From Pseudomonadota bacterium (GTDB taxonomy: Bacteria; Desulfobacterota; Desulfobulbia; Desulfobulbales; Desulfocapsaceae): a stretch of 64,000 bases of DNA. A program made the position numbers and the translations under genes. The first letter of the stretch is position 1, and each line of letters begins with the position of its first letter. Where the stretch lies: contig JAHJNL010000030.1 of NCBI GenBank assembly GCA_018820855.1, forward strand, positions 17,817 to 81,816, written 5' to 3'. Of the stretch, positions 25,944-35,143 are shown piece after piece. Under the pieces are notes generated by a model that was not told the origin of the DNA, did no database searches, and saw nothing but the letters and a program-made list of their open reading frames with translations.

Positions 25944-26360
25944 ATGAATCGAACGAAAGATCTGTACATTGCTGAAAGTGAAAAGAGTGTCGGTCAGTTT
26001 GTTGCTGATTTCGGCGAGATCCTGAGAGAAAATGAATTTGTTGTCAATAATTTTGAAAACATGAACATGAAGAAAACATTTCGTGAGCATGGGGGCGCGG
26101 TACCGGATGAATTTGATTTGCATATGATTCAGGTTTGTAAGCCCACCAAGGCTGACAAGAGTCTGACCGCCAATCCTGAACGTGCCATTCTTATGCCCAA
26201 GTTTGTCATGGTTTTCTCTAAGGATGGCAAGACACAGATTCGCTACCTGAGTTACAGTGCTGCCGATATTGCTGCCTTGGTTCTCGATGATCCTAAGTTT
26301 CCTGAGTCTCTGGCCCAAACCTTTGCCAAGATTCGTTCTATGATTGATGAGGCTGTTTGA
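25944..26360 (+). CDS. DUF302-domain protein
   Basis: 138 aa from ATG 25944 with AAGGAG ahead of it; an apparent longer frame begins in the promoter and is rejected. The sequence fits DUF302: SVGQFVADFGEILRENEFVV, then a central VPDEFDLHMIQVCKPTKADK and ILMPKFVMVFSKDGKTQIRY. A VCKP-type segment is a conserved part of the domain. Function unknown; DUF302 proteins often sit near metal, thiol or sulfur genes. The stop overlaps the next gene start (TGATG), so it is coupled to the transporter. Confidence 0.85.
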   Translation: MNRTKDLYIAESEKSVGQFVADFGEILRENEFVVNNFENMNMKKTFREHGGAVPDEFDLHMIQVCKPTKADKSLTANPERAILMPKFVMVFSKDGKTQIRYLSYSAADIAALVLDDPKFPESLAQTFAKIRSMIDEAV

Positions 26361-27358
26361 TGATGTGGAAGCTGCTGATTTCAATCAATAAGAAGCTTGT
26401 TTATGCCATTCCCGTCATGATAGCTTTAGGTTTCCTCTTTGGCAAGGTCATTGATGCCCAGATCGTCAAGCAGATGAAGAACCTGATTGTTCCTTTGACC
26501 TTTCTCATGGTTTATCCCATGATGGTTACACTGAATATCAAACATCTGCAAGACGGTATTAAAAATGTAAAACTGCAGGTTTTGACTCAGCTTATAAATT
26601 TTCTTATTATTCCATTTCTTGCCTACGGTCTTGGCCTGTGGTTCTTTCCTGACAATCATTATATGGCCCTTGGGCTTCTCCTCGCAGCATTGTTGCCAAC
26701 CAGTGGTATGACCATCTCCTGGACCGGGTTTGCCAAGGGAAATATGGGGGCCGCTATTAACATGACGGTTATTGGTTTGACTCTTGGCTCCCTGGCTGCG
26801 CCTGTTTATGTCAAAGCGTTGATGGGAGCCAAAGTGGATATGGATATTGTCCTGGTGGTCAAACAGATCGTCTATATCGTTTTTATCCCAATGTTGCTTG
26901 GTTATTTTACCCGATCCTATTTTATAAAAAAGTATGGCCCAAAAGAGTTTAAAATGACCTGGGCTCCCCGCTTTCCGTCACTCTCTACTCTTGGTGTCCT
27001 GGGAATTGTTTTTGTTGCCATAGCCTTAAAGGCTGAAAAGCTGTCTCAGGATCCGCTGATCCTGTGGATGATATTCAAACCGCTTCTCATTATCTATTTC
27101 GTGAATTACACCCTGGGAACTCTTGTTGGCAAGTTCCTGTTTAAACGGGGTGATGCTATTGCCTTAGTTTACGGAACAGTCATGCGAAACCTCTCTATTG
27201 CCCTGGCAATTGCTATAAATGCCTTTGGTGAACATGGCGCTGATGCAGCGTTGGTTATTGCTGTATCGTATATCATACAAGTCCAGTCTGCTGCCTGGTA
27301 TGTGAAGCTGACGTCAAAGATATTCGGTCCGGTCGAAGAAGAGGTATTGAATCAGTAG
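26360..27358 (+). CDS. SBF/Acr3-like transporter
   Basis: 332 aa, ten helices, member of the bile acid:sodium symporter superfamily (BART), closest in look to Acr3-type arsenical exporters. The helix normally carrying the arsenite-binding cysteine reads LLPTSGMTISWTGFAKGN, with no cysteine, so arsenite export is doubtful. A substrate such as an organic anion or a sulfur or metal oxyanion is possible. It is co-transcribed with DUF302 from a strong promoter and overlaps it by one base. Confidence 0.85.
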   Translation: MMWKLLISINKKLVYAIPVMIALGFLFGKVIDAQIVKQMKNLIVPLTFLMVYPMMVTLNIKHLQDGIKNVKLQVLTQLINFLIIPFLAYGLGLWFFPDNHYMALGLLLAALLPTSGMTISWTGFAKGNMGAAINMTVIGLTLGSLAAPVYVKALMGAKVDMDIVLVVKQIVYIVFIPMLLGYFTRSYFIKKYGPKEFKMTWAPRFPSLSTLGVLGIVFVAIALKAEKLSQDPLILWMIFKPLLIIYFVNYTLGTLVGKFLFKRGDAIALVYGTVMRNLSIALAIAINAFGEHGADAALVIAVSYIIQVQSAAWYVKLTSKIFGPVEEEVLNQ

Positions 27359-27437
27359 GAATTGGGAGACAGTGAGGCATCTTTTCCAAAGAATTGTTCT
27401 CATCTGAATGCTACATCTTCAGGGAGGATAATGCTGA

Positions 27438-27962
27438 GTGGATACAGCTATAGGGTGTGATATGAAAACATCTTTATTTTCGAAAATTCTTTATGCAACA
27501 GACCTTTCCGAGACCGCCAAACAGGCGGCTCGTTATGCCCTCAGTCTGGCTCATGAATATGGGGCAGAACTGACAGTAGTCAATGTGATCCCTGATTTAG
27601 TGGAGGAGATGTCGGCTGGTATGGGCTATGACCTGGTCAGCCATTTTGGTCACGATAAGCTGAATAGTTTTTACGAGGAAGGACTCGAAGAGACTAAAAA
27701 GGCATTAATTAAACGTATTCACAATGTCTGTCAGGAGGCCGGGAATGAACTGCATAACTGCACAGTGGAGCAGAATGTGGTGGTGAAGGTCGGCCATCCT
27801 GTGGAACAGATTGTGGAAATGGCGAAAGAGGGTGGCTATGACCTGGTGGTTCTTGGAACCCATGGTCATACTATGTTGGACGATCTTCTCCTTGGCAGTG
27901 TGGCCAGGGGGGTGGTTAAAAAATGTCCTATGCCGGTATTGACTGTTCGGCTCAAGGAGTAA
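27438..27962 (+). CDS. Universal stress protein (UspA family)
   Basis: 174 aa from GTG 27438, which has AGGGAGG ten bases upstream; an ATG at 27462 is an alternative that begins right before the domain. Alpha/beta Usp fold: FSKILYATDLSETAKQAARY at the N-terminus and the ATP-binding motif GTHGHTMLDDLLLGSVARG near the end. ATP-binding Usp proteins respond to stress or growth arrest. An ATG at 27431 with the same ribosome site would give only a nine-codon peptide. Confidence 0.9.
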   Translation: MDTAIGCDMKTSLFSKILYATDLSETAKQAARYALSLAHEYGAELTVVNVIPDLVEEMSAGMGYDLVSHFGHDKLNSFYEEGLEETKKALIKRIHNVCQEAGNELHNCTVEQNVVVKVGHPVEQIVEMAKEGGYDLVVLGTHGHTMLDDLLLGSVARGVVKKCPMPVLTVRLKE

Positions 27963-28067
27963 TAATAGTAAGAGTACAAAAACGGGTTACCGAGAAAATA
28001 TTTTTCATTCTTTTGACCTTATCACAGATTGGCCGGAGATTCCGGTGATTAAAAGGAGACTACAACG

Positions 28068-28457
28068 ATGCGTATATGTATACCAACAAATAATCCTGGA
28101 GGCCTGGAAGCCTCCCGTTCCGAACATTTTGGACATTGTGATGTTTTTACTCTGGTGGAACTGGATTCGGATAACAAAATCAGTTCGGTGGAAACCCTGC
28201 TGCCTCCCGATCATGGCGCCGGGGGCTGTATGGTTCCTGTGCAGGTTCTAAATGATGCCAACGTTGATGCCATTGTTGTCGGCGGTATGGGGGCCAGACC
28301 CATGCAGGGTTTTGCAGAAGTCGGGATTGATGTCTACTGGGCAGATCGTAATTCCATTCTGAATGCAGCCACCGTGGTGGAAAAATTTACCGAGGGCATG
28401 CTGCCTAAAATGAATGCCGATCAGGCATGTGGCGGAGGGAGTGCCTGCCACCAGTAA
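28068..28457 (+). CDS. NifX/NifB-type iron-molybdenum cofactor domain protein
   Basis: 129 aa, the dinitrogenase iron-molybdenum cofactor fold: MRICIPTNNPGGLEASRSEH at the start, FGHCDVFTLVEL, GGMGARPMQGFAEVGIDVYW and a cysteine-bearing tail DQACGGGSACH. Stand-alone forms occur in sulfate reducers and archaea next to DUF134 genes and MRP/NBP35-type ATPases, where they may handle iron-sulfur or molybdenum cofactors. A purine-rich AAGGAG precedes the ATG. No nif genes are present, so a nitrogenase role is unlikely. Confidence 0.9.
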   Translation: MRICIPTNNPGGLEASRSEHFGHCDVFTLVELDSDNKISSVETLLPPDHGAGGCMVPVQVLNDANVDAIVVGGMGARPMQGFAEVGIDVYWADRNSILNAATVVEKFTEGMLPKMNADQACGGGSACHQ

Positions 28458-28592
28458 GATAATTGCTTTTTGCAGATTATGAGGGTATAAGAGAACCGTT
28501 TTGATAACGGCAGGAAGTATCTTACAGAGGTATGAGGCTGCCGTTATCTTTTCATCATTAATCCAGAAATTTCTCCTTAACCATTGGGTACT

Positions 28593-28880
28593 ATGTCACC
28601 GAGACCAAAAAAACTCAGGAATTGTGAAGGTAATTTTTGCGGCCGGGCCTTTAAGCCCACCGGGACACCACTGTCAAAACTGGTACAGATTGAGCTCTTC
28701 CGTGATGAGATGGAGGCTCTGCGACTCTGTGATATGGAAGGCTTGACGCAGGAAGAGGCCGGGCAGAAAATGGGAGTTTCCCGAGGAACTGTCCAGCGCA
28801 TTATCACCATTGCCAGGAGAAAGACGGCAGAGGCGCTGACTGAGGGCCGAGCCCTTGTCTTTGTCGACGACGAGGAGTAA
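28593..28880 (+). CDS. DUF134 DNA-binding protein
   Basis: 95 aa from ATG 28593 (a TTG at 28584 is in frame). DUF134: starts MSPRPKKLRNCEGNFC, then a sigma-70 region-4-like helix-turn-helix LRLCDMEGLTQEEAGQKMGV-SRGTVQRI. Such proteins are predicted regulators and are nearly always beside NifX-like cofactor genes, as here. Probably regulates or works with that gene. Confidence 0.9.
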   Translation: MSPRPKKLRNCEGNFCGRAFKPTGTPLSKLVQIELFRDEMEALRLCDMEGLTQEEAGQKMGVSRGTVQRIITIARRKTAEALTEGRALVFVDDEE

Positions 28881-28940
28881 GGCCGGCGCAGCGGAAAGTT
28901 GAACGCGGAAAGTCTGGTTTGTCTTTTTGCCGTTCTTAAT

Positions 28941-28965
28941 GGCTGTCTGAACAGTGCAGACAGCC
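28941..28965. terminator. Hairpin between convergent DUF134 and prfC genes
   Basis: GGCTGTCTG, loop AACAGTG, CAGACAGCC: a perfect nine-base-pair stem. No U-run follows on either strand, so it is a weak or Rho-assisted terminator at best, or a transcript-end stabiliser. Confidence 0.4.
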
Positions 28966-29061
28966 CGTGATTATCAATTGGAAGTCCATTGCCTCCAATC
29001 CCAGCAATTGAGCCATTTCAAGTTTGAAAAAGTCATCAAAATGTTAAATGGCTAAGACCGC

Positions 29062-30651
29062 TTATATGTTTTCTCTGGTCTTTTGAAATTCGATATCCGG
29101 CCACTTCTCCATGAAAAAATTAAGCATCCATTCGTTTTGAGCAAGATAGGTGAGAAAACCTTCTGCATCAATGGCAAGTGAAGCCTGATTCTTCTGTTCA
29201 AATTCAGCCAGTCTTTTTTTGTCGTTACAGTGCACCCATCGAGCTGCCTGGAAGTCGATGGGTTCATAAATCGCTTCTACTCCGTACTCATTTTTTAACC
29301 TGGCAACTGTGACCTCAAACTGAAGGACACCTACAGCCCCTATAATATAAGAAGAGCCGGTCATGGGGCGAAAGACCTGAATAGCCCCTTCTTCGGCCAG
29401 CTGCTGCATGCCTTTTTGCAGTTGTTTCATCTTCATTGGATTCTTGATGAGAACCCGGCGGAAGTGTTCAGGAGCAAAATTAGGGATTCCTGTGAATTTC
29501 AGTTCTTCTTTCTGGGTGAAGGTATCACCGATCTTGATGGTTCCGTGGTTGTGCAGGCCGATGATGTCTCCTGGCCAGGCCTCTTCCACATTTGCCCGGT
29601 CCTGGGCCATGAAGATGGTGGCATTGGCCAGAGTGATCTCCTTACCGATGCGATGGTGTTTTACCTTCATCCCTCGGGTGAATTTACCTGAGCAGATACG
29701 GAAAAAGGCTATGCGGTCCCGGTGGGCCGGGTTCATGTTAGCCTGGATTTTAAAGACAAAACCGGAGAAATCTTCCTCGGTGGGCGAGACATCCCGAGTT
29801 TGGGCCGGCCGTATCCCTGGCGGGGGTGCCATTTCCACAAAGCCGTTCAGGAGCTCGCGAACACCAAAGTTGTTGATGGCAGAGCCGAAAAAAACAGGGG
29901 TCTGACCGGCACTGAGGTAGTGCTCGTATTCAAAAGGGTTTGCCGCCCCTTGCAGAAGATCAATATCATCACGTAAGAGTTGGGCATCGTGACGGGTGAG
30001 GATCTCATCGAGGCGCGGATCATCTAACGAATTAATGGTGATGCCTTCCTGGTCGCGTGTCCCCTGGCCTGGTGTGAAGAGGTGGATCTGTTTCTTATAG
30101 AGATTATAGACTCCTTTGAAGGTCTTTCCCATGCCGATGGGCCAGGACATGGGTGTGCACTCAATCTGCAGTTTGTCTTCGATCTCGGCCAGGATATCGA
30201 GAGGATCCATACCTTCCCGGTCCAGCTTGTTGATGAAGGTGATAAGCGGGGTATTGCGCATGCGGCAGACTTCCATCAGTTTTTCAGTCTGCGCCTCCAC
30301 ACCTTTGGCAGAGTCAATGACCATGATGGCTGAATCCACTGCGGTTAGAACCCGGTAGGTGTCTTCGGAAAAATCCTGATGCCCGGGGGTGTCCAGCAGG
30401 TTGACCTCATAGTCCCGGTAGGTGAATTTCATCACCGAAGTAGTCACTGAGATGCCGCGTTCCTGCTCAATGGCCATCCAGTCGCTGGTAGCTTTACGTT
30501 CTACCTTGCGTGATTTGACGGCACCGGCTAGATTGATGGCCCCTCCGTAGAGGAGGAGTTTTTCGGTGAGTGTGGTCTTGCCTGCGTCGGGATGGCTGAT
30601 AATGCCGAAAGTTCGCCTCTTGGCGACTTCTTGTTCAAGCTGTTTGCTCAT
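29062..30651 (-). CDS. prfC: Peptide chain release factor 3
   Basis: 529 aa, normal RF3 length. A GTPase that recycles RF1/RF2 from the ribosome. The G1 loop is [21 protein letters not shown]3 [10 protein letters not shown] and G4 NKLD; the domain II/III sequence ([20 protein letters not shown] and the tail with [20 protein letters not shown]) is RF3, not EF-G. Monocistronic, with DUF134 convergent on one side and rfbB divergent on the other. Confidence 0.96.
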   Translation of the reverse strand: MSKQLEQEVAKRRTFGIISHPDAGKTTLTEKLLLYGGAINLAGAVKSRKVERKATSDWMAIEQERGISVTTSVMKFTYRDYEVNLLDTPGHQDFSEDTYRVLTAVDSAIMVIDSAKGVEAQTEKLMEVCRMRNTPLITFINKLDREGMDPLDILAEIEDKLQIECTPMSWPIGMGKTFKGVYNLYKKQIHLFTPGQGTRDQEGITINSLDDPRLDEILTRHDAQLLRDDIDLLQGAANPFEYEHYLSAGQTPVFFGSAINNFGVRELLNGFVEMAPPPGIRPAQTRDVSPTEEDFSGFVFKIQANMNPAHRDRIAFFRICSGKFTRGMKVKHHRIGKEITLANATIFMAQDRANVEEAWPGDIIGLHNHGTIKIGDTFTQKEELKFTGIPNFAPEHFRRVLIKNPMKMKQLQKGMQQLAEEGAIQVFRPMTGSSYIIGAVGVLQFEVTVARLKNEYGVEAIYEPIDFQAARWVHCNDKKRLAEFEQKNQASLAIDAEGFLTYLAQNEWMLNFFMEKWPDIEFQKTRENI

Positions 30652-30866
30652 AATAGAGGAAGAATCTACTTCAATTTCTAAGTGTATGTAGTATATACAG
30701 TATTCTGTAATAATTCGTCAGGGGGGAAACTGGTGGGAGCGCCCCTGGGTATGTGTGACGTATGAGGTTACCTGAGGTGCTGGTGAATTTTCACGATATT
30801 CCCATAAGAAGAACGGAGTATTATAGGCGCTTTTGCTAAGAAAGAAAACCAAAAAAAGAGTGGGAA

Positions 30867-31937
30867 ATGGAAACAAGTCGTAGAATTCTGGTTACCGGCG
30901 GCTGCGGGTTTATCGGGGCAAATTTTGTACGCCTCCTTTTGCAGGATTATCCGCAGTGGCGGGTGATTAATGTGGACAAGCTTACCTATGCCGGGAATCT
31001 CCAGAATTTGGCAGGGATAGAGGAAGGAGAGAATTACCGCTTCATCAGGGCCGATATCTGTGATTCCCTGAAAATGGAAGAACTTTTTGTCGAAGAGCAG
31101 ATTGATTCGGTGGTCCATTTTGCTGCCGAGTCCCATGTCGATCGCTCCATTACCGGACCGGCTGCCTTTATTCAGACAAATATTGTTGGTACCTTTTGCC
31201 TGCTCGAAGCTGCCAGGAAAAGCTGGCTGAATGGTTCATGGAAGGGGCAGAACCCCTGCTTTCTCCATGTCAGCACCGATGAGGTGTATGGCTCATTGGG
31301 GGAGACCGGCATGTTTACTGAAACCACTCCCTTTGACCCGCGTTCTCCCTATTCAGCATCCAAGGCCTCTTCTGATCATCTGGTCAACGCCTATTTTCAC
31401 ACCTATGGCCTGCCTACACTCATTACCAACTGCTCCAATAATTACGGGCCATATCAATTCCCTGAGAAACTGATTCCCCTCATCTTTCATAACAGCATGA
31501 CCGGAAAATCACTGCCCATTTATGGAGACGGAAAATATGTCAGGGACTGGCTCTATGTCAAGGATCACTGCGAGGCCATTGTCGAGGTTCTGGAAAAGGG
31601 CAGGGTTGGGCAGTCGTATAATATCGGCGGTAATAACGAAAAACAAAACCTGGAAGTGGTCACCCTGATCTGTGACACCCTGGATCGGAAGCTTGGTTTG
31701 CCCGCATCAGGTGAACCCAGGCGTTCTCTCATTACTTTTGTTAAGGATCGACTGGGGCATGACCGGCGCTATGCCATTGACGCTACCTATATCAAGGAAC
31801 AGCTGGGCTGGGAACCCAAGGTCACTTTTGAGCAGGGAATTGAGAAGACCGTTGACTGGTACCTGGCTAACCAGGAATGGGTGGAGTCTGTCATTGACGG
31901 TTCTTATCGTGAATATTATGAAAAGATGTACGAATAG
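30867..31937 (+). CDS. rfbB: dTDP-glucose 4,6-dehydratase
   Basis: 356 aa. Oxidises dTDP-glucose to dTDP-4-keto-6-deoxyglucose in the dTDP-rhamnose path. NAD site GGCGFIGANFVRLLL, the catalytic SAESHVDRSITGP and YSASKASSDHLV (YxxxK), and the conserved HVSTDEVYGSLGETGMF. A purine-rich site precedes the ATG. rfbC follows after 36 bases; rfbA and rfbD are not adjacent, so the pathway must be completed elsewhere. It serves surface polysaccharide synthesis. Confidence 0.96.
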   Translation: METSRRILVTGGCGFIGANFVRLLLQDYPQWRVINVDKLTYAGNLQNLAGIEEGENYRFIRADICDSLKMEELFVEEQIDSVVHFAAESHVDRSITGPAAFIQTNIVGTFCLLEAARKSWLNGSWKGQNPCFLHVSTDEVYGSLGETGMFTETTPFDPRSPYSASKASSDHLVNAYFHTYGLPTLITNCSNNYGPYQFPEKLIPLIFHNSMTGKSLPIYGDGKYVRDWLYVKDHCEAIVEVLEKGRVGQSYNIGGNNEKQNLEVVTLICDTLDRKLGLPASGEPRRSLITFVKDRLGHDRRYAIDATYIKEQLGWEPKVTFEQGIEKTVDWYLANQEWVESVIDGSYREYYEKMYE

Positions 31938-31973
31938 TCTTGTCCGTTTTCTGCCTTTAACCAGAGCGTAACT

Positions 31974-32519
31974 ATGAAAATTACAGCAACTTCAATTCCT
32001 GATGTCTTACTGATAGAACCCACCGTATTCGGGGATGAGCGGGGGTTCTTTTTTGAGAGCTATAATGAGAAAATATGGGAGGAGACCACCGGCTTGCGAA
32101 CACGGTTTGTTCAGGATAACCACTCCTGTTCTATTGCCGGGGTCTTGCGCGGTATACATTACCAGATCAAACAGCCACAGGGGAAGATGGTGCGGGTGGT
32201 GAGTGGTGAGGTGTTTGATGTGGCGGTGGATCTGCGCCGCAGTTCACCGACATTTGGACAGTGGGTGGGCGAGAGACTCAGTGCTCAGAATAAAAAATGT
32301 CTGTGGGTTCCGGAAGGGTTTGGGCATGGCTTCCTTGTCCTCTCTGAAGTTGCTGAGTTTCTCTATCGAACTACTGATTTCTGGGCTCCGCAACATGAAC
32401 GCTGCATTATCTGGAATGATCCCGATATCGGTATTCAGTGGCCCCTTTCCGGGCAACCGGTACTGTCGGAAAAAGATTCTCAAGGATCGTTGCTGAGCCA
32501 GGCTGAACTCTATCAGTAG
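31974..32519 (+). CDS. rfbC: dTDP-4-dehydrorhamnose 3,5-epimerase
   Basis: 181 aa, the usual length. Catalytic His in GVLRGIHYQIKQPQGKMVRV, then VFDVAVDLRRSSPTFGQWVG and the helix VPEGFGHGFLVLSEVAEFLY. Second gene of the rfbBC pair, making the L-sugar precursor from the product of the dehydratase. Confidence 0.96.
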   Translation: MKITATSIPDVLLIEPTVFGDERGFFFESYNEKIWEETTGLRTRFVQDNHSCSIAGVLRGIHYQIKQPQGKMVRVVSGEVFDVAVDLRRSSPTFGQWVGERLSAQNKKCLWVPEGFGHGFLVLSEVAEFLYRTTDFWAPQHERCIIWNDPDIGIQWPLSGQPVLSEKDSQGSLLSQAELYQ

Positions 32520-32562
32520 CTGATCTTCTTCCAACCTCAGCTACCCATGAGATTTCCTGCCC

Positions 32563-32760
32563 CTATCTCCTGTTCAGGTTGCATTCGCTGGTTTGAGCGA
32601 CTGCCTGGGACAGGTGCTGAAAAAAGAGTATTGTTGCGGTATCATCCGGGTTACGACTCAGCCGTTCTTCATAAAGGATGAAGAGCTTGGTCAGTACATG
32701 GGGGACATCCTCTTCTTCAAGATCGCCAAGAGCTTCCCAGAGATCGTTCGTATTGATCAT
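32563..32760 (-). CDS. Small conserved-looking hypothetical protein
   Basis: 65 aa from ATG 32760; a further start near 32796 is in frame. Acidic, helical: MINTNDLWEALGDLEEEDVP, then LTKLFILYEERLSRNPDD. No family recognised. It lies 125 bases after the RNase II-like gene on the same strand and may be transcribed with it. The protein-like composition and regular helix pattern favour a real gene. Confidence 0.55.
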   Translation of the reverse strand: MINTNDLWEALGDLEEEDVPHVLTKLFILYEERLSRNPDDTATILFFQHLSQAVAQTSECNLNRR

Positions 32761-32885
32761 CGTCTTTGATTTTTTGTCTGGTGAGAAATTTTCCATCAAC
32801 TGCCGAAAAGATCAGCTGCTTCTTTGAACATTCAACATTGTCTTTCCTCGTGGTAATAATAGCTTCGGTCAATATATAGTGATTT

Positions 32886-34886
32886 TCACCAGTTAAAAGA
32901 GATGGTGTCATCCAGCAGATTTACCCGCTCCACCTTGACTGTTACCCGGTTCCCGGCCTCAGGCTGATCCCGCACCGGAGCAGGAAGGTCTATGGGCATG
33001 AGGATATCGGTAAGGAGGAGGAAGACGCGTTTGGGGCCGGAGTCTATGACCAGTGCATTGAGGGGTTTGCCCTTCCTGGCATCAAGGTATTTGAGCAGCC
33101 AGTAGCGCTGGCGTTGTTGGCGGATACTGTTTGCGCGTGCCAGGGTTCTGCTGATAACAGCAGTGAAATCCTTACACATCTCCTCGGTAAAACGGGTTTC
33201 CTCTCTGCGCACCAGGGAATTGATCTGATGCTGCATGACAAGGTCAAGAAGACGGCGGATGGGTGATGTTACTGTGGTGTACTGTTCCACGCCAAGGCCG
33301 CTGTGGGCCTTGGCGTGGACAAGCAGTTCTCCCCTTGACAGCAGTTTTCTCTGTTTACTGTTGAGGAATAAATCATTGTCCAGGCCAAAAACGACCCTCT
33401 TCTTCGGGGGCTTTTGGGCACGAAAGAGTCCGGGCGCCATCCTGTCTGCCACGTATCGAGCTGCCTCGGTATTGGCCAGGATCATCATTTCCGAAACCAG
33501 GGTGCGGGCAGGTGTGTCGGTATCAGAGAGGTTGACCTGTACCCTGCCTCCGTTTTGGATATGGATGTTGACATCTGGAAAGGGGAGGAGCAGGGCACCG
33601 GCCTCCACCCGTTTGTTGCGCAGTTTTACACGGAGGTCGTCGAGGATGGCCAGTTCCGGATCTTTGCTGATTATGGAATCGGCCTCATCGTAGGTGAGCC
33701 GTCTGGCGACCCTGATGACAGCGGGATGGATTCGAACTCGCAGGACCTCCGCCTCTTTGGAGAGCAGAATCATAAAGCTGAGTACTGCCCGTAATTCTCC
33801 CTGGATAAGGCTGCATATTCCCTGGGAAAGATGTCTCGGCAGCATGGGAATCTGTCCCTCCGGGAAATAGATGGAGGTCCCTCGCTGGAGAGCTTCTCGG
33901 AAAAGAGGATCTTCCGGTCGGACATAATGGGCCACGTCCGAGATATGCACGCCTACCAGGTAATTCCCGTCTTGTTCCTCAATGGAAAGGGCATCGTCAA
34001 AGTCCAAAGTGGAGGCGCCGTCAATGGTCATGGGGCGAAGATGGGAAAGGTCCTTGCGGGCTGGATCCTGGAGCAGTTTGTCAGCTCCCTGCTGGAGGAG
34101 CATTTCCGCCTGCTGGATAGCGAGCAGGGGGAAAACCACAGGCTGCTCATTACGGAGCAGAGGAATGTTCTCATTGTTATCCCAGATCCCGGCTTTGACC
34201 AGAAGATGGAAGGAGTCGTGGGGCCTGTTGAAGCCTGCGGTCTTCAGGATTTGTCTGGCAATGTCAGCCCGCGGAAAATCTGTGCCAAAGAGATAAAAGT
34301 CACGGATGATACTCAAACATTCTTCTTGCTGGGCATCGTCAAGAGCATCTTTCTTTTCTCCGTTGTCGATTTCCTGAAGAAATTCTGCGCCACTCTTGAT
34401 GAGATCCTGATTCCTTTTCTCTTTTTCCCGATGCTCGCGAAGTTGCTGTACCTGTTCCGGAGAGTGGGCCAGGACACGGTTTTCTCTGTACTTGAAGAAA
34501 AGTCGGTCCACAAAAATAGAACGAAGAAAAGCAGAAACTATGTCGTCATTGGCATCTTTGCCAAAACTCAGTTCTGCCAGAAAGGTTGGAAGAAAGCTGT
34601 TGTCCGGTTCGTCTGCAGTGAGTTCCCATATCTCCTGGAGGTTGATTCGCTCCATGAGTTTGTTTCGTGTTTCTGCTGTCTCCTGGAGTTGTCGAACAAG
34701 GGATTCGCGTGGGAGATCAAGCTGATGTGTTTGTTCAGAACAGTGGACAACTCGGGACAGAGGCATGTTCATCTCTCTGCCGTTTTGGTTTAACAGGCGA
34801 AGGCGTTTGGCTTGTCCGCCGGTGACATAGGCGCAGAGAAATTTCCCTCCATCCAGATATTCTATGAGTTTCCCTGGTGCTGTCAT
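32886..34886 (-). CDS. RNase II-family exoribonuclease (RNB domain)
   Basis: About 666 aa from ATG 34886; the frame extends to 35024 but that extension overlaps the promoter region and looks non-coding. 3'-to-5' hydrolysis of RNA. The RNB core is clear: LRPMTIDGASTLDFDDALSI (metal-binding aspartates), VGVHISDVAHYVRPEDPL and the RRLLDLVMQHQINSL segment near the end; an S1-like tail follows (RVTVKVERVNLLDDTISF). It is shorter than RNase R, with no basic tail. Divergent from era. Confidence 0.88.
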   Translation of the reverse strand: MTAPGKLIEYLDGGKFLCAYVTGGQAKRLRLLNQNGREMNMPLSRVVHCSEQTHQLDLPRESLVRQLQETAETRNKLMERINLQEIWELTADEPDNSFLPTFLAELSFGKDANDDIVSAFLRSIFVDRLFFKYRENRVLAHSPEQVQQLREHREKEKRNQDLIKSGAEFLQEIDNGEKKDALDDAQQEECLSIIRDFYLFGTDFPRADIARQILKTAGFNRPHDSFHLLVKAGIWDNNENIPLLRNEQPVVFPLLAIQQAEMLLQQGADKLLQDPARKDLSHLRPMTIDGASTLDFDDALSIEEQDGNYLVGVHISDVAHYVRPEDPLFREALQRGTSIYFPEGQIPMLPRHLSQGICSLIQGELRAVLSFMILLSKEAEVLRVRIHPAVIRVARRLTYDEADSIISKDPELAILDDLRVKLRNKRVEAGALLLPFPDVNIHIQNGGRVQVNLSDTDTPARTLVSEMMILANTEAARYVADRMAPGLFRAQKPPKKRVVFGLDNDLFLNSKQRKLLSRGELLVHAKAHSGLGVEQYTTVTSPIRRLLDLVMQHQINSLVRREETRFTEEMCKDFTAVISRTLARANSIRQQRQRYWLLKYLDARKGKPLNALVIDSGPKRVFLLLTDILMPIDLPAPVRDQPEAGNRVTVKVERVNLLDDTISFNW

Positions 34887-35143
34887 TGACAATCTTGTGC
34901 AACCATGTGACTGGCCGCATACCTGCTCCTTTGCTGAAAATGGTGCCGTTCTCCGATTAACTTTGCTATAGTAATAGAGAAGGCATAAGTTTATTACTAT
35001 AGTGTGCTTTTCTATTTTGAGCACTTGTATTTTTTGATAAGCTCGTAAAAAATGAAATTTACAATCATAAATTTAATGAAGAATTTTCAAGACAGCAGCA
35101 ATTTTCACAAATTGAATATTTTTCTCAAAAGAGGAGTAACAGA

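Noticed and set aside
33718..33742. T-loop-like sequence GGATTCGAACTCG suggesting a tRNA
   Set aside because: It lies inside the RNB coding sequence and no matching acceptor or anticodon arms surround it.
34887..35024. N-terminal extension of the RNase II-like gene
   Set aside because: The extra 46 residues lie in AT-rich promoter DNA and do not resemble the family; ATG 34886 fits the known N-terminus.
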